From Streptomyces sp. NBC_01478 (lineage in GTDB: Bacteria > Actinomycetota > Actinomycetes > Streptomycetales > Streptomycetaceae): a stretch of 64,000 nt of DNA. This document shows positions 57,728 through 64,000 of the stretch, piece by piece. Made by a program: the position numbers and the translations under genes. Each line of letters opens with the position of its first letter. Within the stretch, counting starts at the first letter, position 1. The notes under the pieces were generated by a model. That model made no database searches. It saw only the letters and a list, made by a program, of their open reading frames with translations, and was not told where the DNA came from. Location of the stretch: positions 6,305,501-6,369,500 of the forward strand of contig NZ_CP109444.1 of assembly GCF_036227225.1 (NCBI RefSeq), given 5' to 3'.

Positions 57728-60178
57728 TCAGCTCCCCTCGTGCAGGTCCCATACCCACACGCCGTCCACCCACTTACCGGGTTTGCCCACCAGCTTTTCC
57801 ACAGCGGTGCGGAGCTTGTCGTCGTTGGGCTGTGGAGCGACCACCAGGGCGCCGGCGTGCCAGAACGCGAAGTCGGTCCTGGCCTGCGCCCGCCAGTTCT
57901 TGCCGATGGTGGGGATGACGCCGGTGTAGCGCACGTCCCGCAGCATGTTGGAGGTGTAGCGGGGCGGGGAGCCGTAGATGCCGATGCGGTCGTCGCCGTA
58001 GGGGCCGTTGAAGTAGCCGCCCGGCATCTTGAAGCCGAGGCCGGACGCCGTCTGCCAGTGCAGGGGTTCCGCCGCGCCGGGGTCGGCGAGCGGGACCGGG
58101 ACGATCGATTCGCCGGCGCGGACGTACGACTTGTAGGTGCCGTCCGTGAAGAAGGCCGGTACCGCCGCCCGGTCGACCGCCTTGAGCGGCGCCGGGATGA
58201 TCGGCATCAGGGCCATGCACACGGCGAGCAGGCCCACGTACTGCGTGCCGATCCGCCGTGTCGCCGCCAGCCGCTCGACCGCGAGGGCGACCAGCATGCC
58301 CAGCGCGGGGGCGCAGATCATCGCCACCCGGCCCTCGATCACCGACTCGAAGAGCGGCTTGTGGGCGAGCAGGGCCCAGGGGCCGGGGTAGACCGTGTCC
58401 GTGAGCGGGATGCGGATCTTGGGGCCCATGGAGAGGACCGCCGCCGCGACCGCCGTGAACGCGAGCGCCTTGACGAGCGCCTGTTCCCACAGTCGTACGA
58501 CGATCGCGAGGGTGAGGAGGACGAGCGGCCAGCCGTAGAAGGCGTTCTGTTCGGTGGGGTTGAGGGAGAGCGAGTTGGCCCGCACCTCGTTGCCCGCCAT
58601 CAGGGAGCGTTCGGCGAAGGAGAGCAGGGCGAGGGGGCTGTTGCCCGCGTTGTCGCCGTGCAGGACGCTCTTGTAGCTCTGCGGACCCGCGAACTGGTAC
58701 CAGAGGGGGATCAGGATGATCGGCGCGCAGACCGCCGCCGCGATGCCCAGGCCCTTGAGGAGCGGGCGCCAGGCGGTCTTCACGACCTCCCTGTTGAGGA
58801 CTCCGTAGGACGCGGCGAACAGGAGCATGCCGATGGAGGCCAGGAGGAGGGGTTCCTCGCCGAGGAAGATCTGGTAGGCCGCCATGACGCCGAGCACGAT
58901 GCCGTCGCGGACGACCCGGGTGCCCGCGCACAGGCGCAGGGCGCGGTCGATGATCAGCGGGATCATGAAGAGGATGACGAAGTTGGGGTGCGCGTTGGCG
59001 TGGCTGACCATCGGCGGGGCGAAGGCCGCGAGCGAGGCGCCGACGAAGGCCGCGGCCCGTTGCCGTACGACGCGCTTCACGATCAGCCAGTACCAGGCGG
59101 CGGCCGTGGCCGCGAGGCCCAGCGCCATGCAGACGCTGAGGGAGACCGCAGGTCCGGCCATCAGGGTGAGCGGTGTGAAGGGCACCGACAGGCCCAGCAT
59201 GACCGTGTTGGCCATGAGGTTCACGCCGTCGGGGAAGCCCTGGAGGTTCGAGAAGAACGGGTTGTGGAAGTGGGCGACGTTGTCGGCCGTGACCGCGAAG
59301 AACCACTCCCACTGGTTCTGGTCCTGGAGCGAGTCCTCCAGGTAGCGGTGGCCCGGGTCGAAGAAGCGGCCCGAGTAGAGGCCGATCGACATCAGGAGGA
59401 AGAGGACGGTGACCAGGACGTCGACCGGGCGCAGGGAGCGGGCGCGCAGGCGGGCGAGTTCGGTGAGGACGCGGGCGTAGTCCAGGGGCCGTACCTTCGA
59501 GCCGGACTGGTGGGCCCAGCGGACCGGGACCTCGGCGACCTCCCAGTCCGCGCGGCGGAAGTGCTGGAGGACCTCCACGTCGATGCCCCAGCCGTTGATG
59601 CGGGAGGCGGCGAAGGCCTCGCGGGCGCGGTCGCCCTCGAAGAGCTTGAAGCCGCACTGGGTGTCGCGTATGCCGGGCACCGCGGCCCGGCGTATGAGGA
59701 AGTTGCCCGCGCGGCCCAGGAGTTCACGGACCGGATGCTGGTGGCTCTCGATCGTCGCGCCCGGCGCGGCCCGCGAGCCGATCGCCGCCGAGCGGCCCTC
59801 GCCCAGCTCCTTGTCGAGTTTCTCCAACTCCTCTATGGGCGCGGCCAGATCGGCGTCCGTGACCAGCACCCGGTGCCCGCGCGAGGCGGCCACCCCGAGG
59901 CGCAGGGCGTTGCCCTTGCCCCGGTTGCGGGGGCTGGTGACCAACTGCACGCGCGGATCGGCGCGCGAGGTGACGACCTCGCGGGTCCCGTCGTCGGAGC
60001 CGTCGTCGGCGACGATGATCTCCCAGCCGCCGAAGCGGCCCTCGTTGTCGCCCAGATACGTGGTGATCGCGTCGAGTGTCGGCCCGAGCCGCTGTTCCTC
60101 GTTGTACGCGGGCACGACGACACTGAGGTCAACGGCGACACTGTCCACGGCCGGAGCGGCCCTTTCCGGTCCGGTCAC
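57728..60178 (-). CDS. GT2 / GT-C fusion membrane glycosyltransferase
   Basis: 816 residues from GTG 60178. Residues 1-240 are a family-2 glycosyltransferase of the dolichyl-phosphate glucose/mannose synthase kind: LSVVVPAYNEEQRLGPTLDA, IIVADDGSDDGTREVV, VTDADLAAP with the DxD metal site, and FKLFEGDRAREAF. From about 265 to 650 there are roughly ten membrane helices and external loops of a GT-C type (VAHFHNPFFSNLQGFPDGVN; AFYGWPLVLLTLAIVVRLWE), followed by a soluble external domain (LHWQTASGLGFKMPGGYFNG). Making and using a lipid-linked sugar in one protein is inferred from the domain pairing. The start overlaps the GntR stop by 4 bases. Confidence 0.85.
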   Translation of the reverse strand: MTGPERAAPAVDSVAVDLSVVVPAYNEEQRLGPTLDAITTYLGDNEGRFGGWEIIVADDGSDDGTREVVTSRADPRVQLVTSPRNRGKGNALRLGVAASRGHRVLVTDADLAAPIEELEKLDKELGEGRSAAIGSRAAPGATIESHQHPVRELLGRAGNFLIRRAAVPGIRDTQCGFKLFEGDRAREAFAASRINGWGIDVEVLQHFRRADWEVAEVPVRWAHQSGSKVRPLDYARVLTELARLRARSLRPVDVLVTVLFLLMSIGLYSGRFFDPGHRYLEDSLQDQNQWEWFFAVTADNVAHFHNPFFSNLQGFPDGVNLMANTVMLGLSVPFTPLTLMAGPAVSLSVCMALGLAATAAAWYWLIVKRVVRQRAAAFVGASLAAFAPPMVSHANAHPNFVILFMIPLIIDRALRLCAGTRVVRDGIVLGVMAAYQIFLGEEPLLLASIGMLLFAASYGVLNREVVKTAWRPLLKGLGIAAAVCAPIILIPLWYQFAGPQSYKSVLHGDNAGNSPLALLSFAERSLMAGNEVRANSLSLNPTEQNAFYGWPLVLLTLAIVVRLWEQALVKALAFTAVAAAVLSMGPKIRIPLTDTVYPGPWALLAHKPLFESVIEGRVAMICAPALGMLVALAVERLAATRRIGTQYVGLLAVCMALMPIIPAPLKAVDRAAVPAFFTDGTYKSYVRAGESIVPVPLADPGAAEPLHWQTASGLGFKMPGGYFNGPYGDDRIGIYGSPPRYTSNMLRDVRYTGVIPTIGKNWRAQARTDFAFWHAGALVVAPQPNDDKLRTAVEKLVGKPGKWVDGVWVWDLHEGS

Positions 60179-60876
60179 CGGGCGGCCAGCCGCTCGATGA
60201 GGGCGAGGGAGTGCTTGTTGTACGCCAGGACGATCGAGCGCGCGGTCGGGGTGTCGCGGCGCGCCAGGGCGTCGACCAGTTCGGTGTGCTCGGACCACAA
60301 CTGCCCGCGCAGATCGGTCAGTCGGCGCAGATGCTGCACCGTGCACACCCAGGACTGGACGCGCAGCCGGTGCAGGAAGTCACCGAGGTAGGGGTTGCCG
60401 AACATGGCGCTCAGCTCGCGCCAGTAGCGCAGGTCGTAGCCGATCAGCACGCTGAGGTCACCGGCGTCGGCGGCGCGCTGCGCCTCCTCGCCGCGGCGGC
60501 GCACCCCGGCGAGCGCGGCGACCGTCCGCGGGTCGTCGGTGCGGTCGAAGACGGGGTGGCCCTCGATGAGGGCGAGGAACATGCCTTCGGTGACCAGGGA
60601 GCGGGCTTCGATCATGCCGCGGTGGTCGGTCACCGAGTACTCGTGGACGCGGAAGCCGCGGTGCTGGTCGGCTTCCAGGAGGCCTTGCGCGGAGAGATCG
60701 ACGAGCGCTTCCCGGACCGGGGTCGCGGAGACGCCGTACTGCTCGGCGATCTCCTTCACCGTGAACTCCTGCCCGGGTTGGAGCCGGCCGGCCAGGACCT
60801 CGTCGCGAAGCGCGTCGGCGATCTGCTGCCGCAGGGTGCTGCGGGTCACGGCGCCGCTGCCGCTGCTTCCGGGCAT
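60175..60876 (-). CDS. GntR/FadR-family regulator
   Basis: 233 residues from ATG 60876 (MPGSSGSGAVTRSTLRQQIA), with GAGGGAG upstream; the frame is open to 60933. The winged helix (LRQQIADALRDEVLAGRLQP; EIAEQYGVSATPVREALVDL; DQHRGFRVHEYSVTDHRGMI) precedes a FCD ligand domain (SLVTEGMFLALIEGHPVFDR; LRYWRELSAMFGNPYLGDFL; LVDALARRDTPTARSIVLAY). It is the first gene of an operon with the glycosyltransferase and has a dyad at 60913-60930. The ligand is probably a small organic acid or sugar acid. Confidence 0.9.
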   Translation of the reverse strand: MPGSSGSGAVTRSTLRQQIADALRDEVLAGRLQPGQEFTVKEIAEQYGVSATPVREALVDLSAQGLLEADQHRGFRVHEYSVTDHRGMIEARSLVTEGMFLALIEGHPVFDRTDDPRTVAALAGVRRRGEEAQRAADAGDLSVLIGYDLRYWRELSAMFGNPYLGDFLHRLRVQSWVCTVQHLRRLTDLRGQLWSEHTELVDALARRDTPTARSIVLAYNKHSLALIERLAAR

Positions 60877-60912
60877 CGTCGGAGCGTCTCCCTCGTCGCG
60901 TTCGATGGCGTA

Positions 60913-60930
60913 CTCGTATATGTCTACGAG
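60913..60930. promoter_or_regulatory. Candidate GntR operator
   Basis: CTCGTA-TATGTC-TACGAG is a perfect 6-bp dyad with 6-bp centre, 37 bp upstream of the GntR start. Spacing and half-sites fit FadR-type GntR proteins, suggesting autoregulation of the GntR-glycosyltransferase operon. Confidence 0.7.
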
Positions 60931-60943
60931 CACGCCACCTTAC

Positions 60944-60972
60944 GCGTTCGGGTTCCCGCCCTGCCCGAATGC
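60944..60972 (-). terminator. Weak terminator after the class III aminotransferase gene
   Basis: GCGTTCGGG and CCCGAATGC form a 9-bp stem with one mismatch about 36 bp after the aminotransferase stop (minus strand). No T-run. Confidence 0.45.
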
Positions 60973-61007
60973 GGGCACCAGCGGAACGGACCCGCCCATT
61001 CCGGGTG

Positions 61008-62363
61008 TTACGAGGTGTATTCGTCGGCCACGGACAGGGCCGAGTCGAGTGCGGCGAGGCCTTCCTTCAGTTCGGCCTCGGTCACATTCAGCGGCGGCAC
61101 GACGTGCGTGCGGTTCATGTTGACGAACGGCCACAGCCCCTGCTTCTTGGCGGCGGCCCCGAACGCGCCCATCGCTGCGTTCGCCTCACCGGCCGCGTTG
61201 TACGGCACCAGCGGCTCGCGCGTCTCCCGGTCCTTCACCAGGTCCAGCGCCCAGAACATGCCGACCCCGCGCACCTCGCCGACGCTCGGGTGCCGCTCGG
61301 CCAGCGCCCGCAGCGCGGGCTCGACGACGGTCGTACCGAGGTGCTTCGCGTTCTCCACGACGCCCTCCTCGGCCATGACGTTGATCGTCGCGACGGCCGC
61401 GGCACAGGCCAGCGGGTGCCCGGAGTACGTCAGTCCGCCCGGGTAGGGCCGCTTGCCGAAGGTGTCCGCGATGGCGCCGGAGATGGCGACCCCGCCGAGC
61501 GGCACATAGCCGGAGTTGACACCCTTGGCGAAGGTCATCAGGTCCGGTACGACGTCGAACAGATCGGCCGCGAACCACTCACCGGTCCGCCCGAACCCGG
61601 CCATCACCTCGTCGAGGACGAAGACGATCCCGTACTTGTCGCAGATCTCCCGGACCCCGGCGAGATAACCGGGCGGCGGCACCATGATCCCGGCCGTGCC
61701 CGGCACGGTCTCCAGGACGATCGCGGCGATCGTGCCCGGCCCCTCGAAGGCGATCGTCGTCTCCAGGTGCTCGAGCGCCCGCTCGCACTCCTGCTCCTCG
61801 GTCTCCGCGTAGAAACGGGACCGGTACAGGAAGGGCGCCCAGAAGTGCACGACCCCGGCGGAGGCGCTGTCGCTGGCCCAACGCCTCGGATCCCCGGTGA
61901 GGTTGATCGCCTGCTGCGTACCGCCGTGGTACGAGCGGTAGGCGGAGAGCACCTTCGGCCGCCCGGTGTGCAGCCGGGCCATGCGCGTCGCGTGCTCAAT
62001 GGCGTCGGCGCCGCCGTTGGTGAAGAAGATTTTGTCCAGGTCCCCGGGCGTGCGCTCGGCGATCAGCCGGGCCGCCTCCGAGCGGGCCTCGATCGCGAAC
62101 GCGGGCGCGAAGGTCGTCATCGTCGCGGCCTGCTCCTGGATCGCGGCGACGACCTTCGGGTGCTGGTAGCCGATGTTGGTGTAGACGAGCCCGCTGGTGA
62201 AGTCCAGGTAGCGATTGCCGTCGTAGTCCCAGAAGTACGACCCCTCCGCGCCGGCCACGGCGAGCGGGTCGATGAGTTCCTGCGCGGACCAGGAGTGGAA
62301 CACATGCGCACGGTCCGCGGCCTTCACGGCGGCGCCGGCCTGGGGGTTGGGCTGAGGGGTCAT
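61008..62363 (-). CDS. Class III PLP-dependent aminotransferase
   Basis: 451 residues. Fold-type I class III motifs: FTSGLVYTNIGYQHPKVVAA (N-terminus), FFTNGGADAIEHATRMARLH (PLP phosphate), VLSAYRSYHGGTQQAINLTG, VFVLDEVMAGFGRTGEWFAA with the PLP-binding Asp, and LMTFAKGVNSGYVPLGGVAI with the Schiff-base Lys (about 289). Probable substrates are omega-amino acids or amines with pyruvate or 2-oxoglutarate; similar proteins are annotated as taurine, beta-alanine or aspartate aminotransferases. It lies upstream of the GntR gene on the same strand with a weak terminator between. Confidence 0.9.
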   Translation of the reverse strand: MTPQPNPQAGAAVKAADRAHVFHSWSAQELIDPLAVAGAEGSYFWDYDGNRYLDFTSGLVYTNIGYQHPKVVAAIQEQAATMTTFAPAFAIEARSEAARLIAERTPGDLDKIFFTNGGADAIEHATRMARLHTGRPKVLSAYRSYHGGTQQAINLTGDPRRWASDSASAGVVHFWAPFLYRSRFYAETEEQECERALEHLETTIAFEGPGTIAAIVLETVPGTAGIMVPPPGYLAGVREICDKYGIVFVLDEVMAGFGRTGEWFAADLFDVVPDLMTFAKGVNSGYVPLGGVAISGAIADTFGKRPYPGGLTYSGHPLACAAAVATINVMAEEGVVENAKHLGTTVVEPALRALAERHPSVGEVRGVGMFWALDLVKDRETREPLVPYNAAGEANAAMGAFGAAAKKQGLWPFVNMNRTHVVPPLNVTEAELKEGLAALDSALSVADEYTS

Positions 62364-62656
62364 GCGGGTGAGCGTAAATGTCCGCGATGCGGAAAAGGAA
62401 TCGGCGTCCTGTCTGCGGTCGCCGGGTTTCCGCGACAGGTTGTCCAGAGAAGCTGGGGGTGAAACTAACCGCTGTCCACCCCCGTGACCGGTTAGGAGTG
62501 ACCCCAGCCTGTGGAGAGGTGGGCCGGTCTCCCGTTACGGAACCGTAGACACCACGCCGTCCGTCTCGTCGATTCCCCGCACTATTCTCGGTCTGTCGCG
62601 GAGCACGGGGGTGCGACAGGGGTGTGACCGGGGAATTCAGGGGAGGCGGCGCGGTC
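62364..62656. promoter_or_regulatory. Divergent promoter region, aminotransferase / kinase
   Basis: 293 bp with no gene. An AT-richer stretch near 62380-62410 (GTAAATGTCCGCGATGCGGA) probably holds the aminotransferase promoter; the kinase start follows a purine-rich stretch (GGGGAGGCGG at 62640). GGTTAG-like repeats (CTAACCGCTGTCC, CCGGTTAGGAG at 62466-62497) are visible but have no clear meaning. Confidence 0.4.
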
Positions 62657-64000
62657 GTGGAGAAACTGGGGGCGGCCGATCCGCAGCGGATCGGCGCGTA
62701 CCGGCTGCTGGCCCGGCTCGGGACCGGGGGCATGGGGCACGTGTATCTGGCCCGGTCGGACCGGGGACGCACGGTCGCCGTGAAGCTGGTGCGGGAGGAG
62801 CTGGCCGCGCAGGAGGAGTTCCGGGCGCGCTTCCGGCAGGAGGTGCAGGCCGCGCGCCGGGTCGGCGGACACTGGACGGCGCCCGTGCTGGACGCGGACA
62901 CCGAGGCCGAGGTGCCGTGGGTGGCCACCGGGTATGTCGCCGGACCGAGCCTGCAGCAGGTCGTCGGCCGGGACCACGGGGCACTGCCCGAGCGGTCGGT
63001 ACGGATCCTCGCGGCCGGTCTCGCGCACGCGCTCCAGGACATCCACGCCGCCGGCATCGTCCACCGCGACCTCAAGCCGTCCAACGTGCTGGTGACCATC
63101 GACGGCCCCCGCGTCATCGACTTCGGCATAGCGCGGGCCCTGGAGGCACAGGCCGGCGACGGGCTCACCCGGACCGGTTCGCTGGTCGGCTCGCCCGGTT
63201 TCATGGCGCCGGAACAGGTGCGGGGCGACCGCATCACCCCGGCGTGCGACGTCTTCTGCCTCGGTTCCGTCCTCGCCTACGCCGCGACCGGCACCCTTCC
63301 CTTCGGCGCCGCGAACAGCGGTGTCCACGCCCTGATGTTCCGCATCGCCCAGGAGGAACCCGACCTGTCGGGCGTCCCCGAGGGCATCGCCGACCTAGTC
63401 CGCGACTGCCTCCGCAAGGACCCGGCCACCCGCCCGACCCTCAACCGCATCCTCGACCGCACCGGCGCCGAGGACACCGTCTCCGGCGGCCGCTCCCGCG
63501 ACCCGTGGCTACCGGGCGCGCTGGTCGCCCAACTCGGCCGCCACGCGGTGCGGTTGCTGGACACGGAGGACCCGGAGACGAGGGAACTGGAGCGGGTGAA
63601 TCCGGCGACGGCCGGTCCGGGAACGGCCGGTCCGGAGGCAGGGAGCGCGCAGGCGCAGGGCCCGGGGGTGGAGGGTTCCGAGGCGGAAGGCGCGAGGGGC
63701 AGGGAGGTCGCGGAGGCGGAAGGTGCCGCCGTGGTTCAGGGGGCCACACCTGAGCCCGCCACTGCGCCCATGCCCGCTCTTCCTCCTACGCCTGCTCTTC
63801 CTCCCATGCCCGCGCTTCCCCCTGGCTTCGCTCCCGTCCAGGGCTCCGCTCCTACCCAAGGCCCTGCTCCCGCCCAAGGTCCCGCTCCGGCTCAAGGTTC
63901 CGTCCCCGTTCAAGGCCCCGCTCCGGCCCACGGTTCCGCTCCCGTCCAGGGTCCCGCTCCGGCCCAAGGCCCCGCCCCCGCCCACGATTCCGCCCCCGCC
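62657..64000 (+). CDS. Serine/threonine protein kinase (3' end outside window)
   Basis: At least 448 residues from GTG 62657 (VEKLGAADPQRIGAYRLLAR); GGGGAGGCGG lies upstream. The Hanks-type kinase has the glycine loop LGTGGMGHVYLARS (about 21-34), Lys in VAVKLV, catalytic loop HRDLKPSNVL (about 135), DFGIAR (Mg-binding), and APEQ. Residues about 350-448 are a low-complexity linker, ending in six-residue PAPAQG-type repeats (18-bp units) from about 395. The gene continues beyond the window; a membrane helix and external sensor would follow in most relatives. No PASTA domain is seen here. Confidence 0.93.
   Translation, partial: MEKLGAADPQRIGAYRLLARLGTGGMGHVYLARSDRGRTVAVKLVREELAAQEEFRARFRQEVQAARRVGGHWTAPVLDADTEAEVPWVATGYVAGPSLQQVVGRDHGALPERSVRILAAGLAHALQDIHAAGIVHRDLKPSNVLVTIDGPRVIDFGIARALEAQAGDGLTRTGSLVGSPGFMAPEQVRGDRITPACDVFCLGSVLAYAATGTLPFGAANSGVHALMFRIAQEEPDLSGVPEGIADLVRDCLRKDPATRPTLNRILDRTGAEDTVSGGRSRDPWLPGALVAQLGRHAVRLLDTEDPETRELERVNPATAGPGTAGPEAGSAQAQGPGVEGSEAEGARGREVAEAEGAAVVQGATPEPATAPMPALPPTPALPPMPALPPGFAPVQGSAPTQGPAPAQGPAPAQGSVPVQGPAPAHGSAPVQGPAPAQGPAPAHDSAPA

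Noticed and set aside
62611..63753. A 380-residue frame overlapping the kinase
   Set aside because: It is an Arg/Gly/Pro-rich shadow; the kinase frame holds all catalytic motifs and continues to the window end.
1..64000. tRNA and rRNA genes
   Set aside because: I saw no T-loop plus acceptor pattern or rRNA-like stretch, but a full covariance search was not possible.

Overview
The window is 64 kb of very GC-rich DNA with strong G/C third-position bias, many GTG starts and actinobacterial families throughout: DUF397 with DUF5753 helix-turn-helix pairs, DUF2617, DUF3151, an HspR-type HAIR operator before clpB, and a PASTA-less Ser/Thr kinase. It reads as a Streptomyces core-chromosome segment. 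From memory, the order clpB ... pyrE - fba - kynurenine genes ... purA also occurs in S. coelicolor, but this was not searched.

Layout. 0-5.4 kb: a truncated DUF5753 regulator, an RsbW-like ATPase, a Uma2 endonuclease, and a three-gene operon of circularly permuted ATP-grasp, alpha-E and transglutaminase-like proteins. 5.6-10.4 kb: the most unusual block. Four paralogous LuxR-type regulators (three in a coupled operon, one convergent) lie beside a divergent gene for a small exported peptide carrying two GDTQWS copies, followed 1 bp later by a Rieske-like protein without its cluster ligands; a strong terminator closes the unit. 10.6-22.5 kb: an F420/FMN split-barrel protein, clpB with its HAIR site, YbjN, a DapC-like aminotransferase, a Gly/Cys/His-rich membrane miniprotein, DUF2617, a membrane spermidine-synthase-like protein, a tail-anchored CoxG-like protein, aldose epimerase, pyrE and fba. 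22.5-32 kb: a DHA2 exporter, DUF3151, tryptophan catabolism (kynA-kynU, and a probable kynurenine formamidase across a TetR gene), a NarL-type two-component pair and a P450. 32-40 kb: tandem arrays, a MarR/DHA2 pair, an antibiotic-type ABC exporter with a divergent regulator, and an APC permease. 40-45.6 kb: eutB-eutC, a second Uma2 protein, a diacylglycerol-kinase-like protein with a degraded motif, and purA. 45.7-51 kb: a large secreted beta-propeller/Ig protein that seems to start at ATC, a Tat-exported 5'-nucleotidase, and an intact IS630 element inserted at the nucleotidase stop codon. 51-57.6 kb: small regulatory and accessory genes, including a DUF5753/DUF397 pair and a VapBC-like pair with a probable leaderless promoter. 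57.7-64 kb: a GT2/GT-C fusion glycosyltransferase with its GntR gene, a class III aminotransferase, and a truncated Ser/Thr kinase.

Two patterns look new. First, the LuxR-paralogue/peptide locus has the architecture of a peptide signalling system. Second, at four gene ends (16.2, 31.9, 32.7 and 35.6 kb) a tandem array begins exactly at the TGA stop and repeats the stop with periods of 7, 17 or about 22 bp, putting stops in all three frames; two of these arrays, from opposite strands, share a CTGAGC-plus-GC-rich 22-bp unit.
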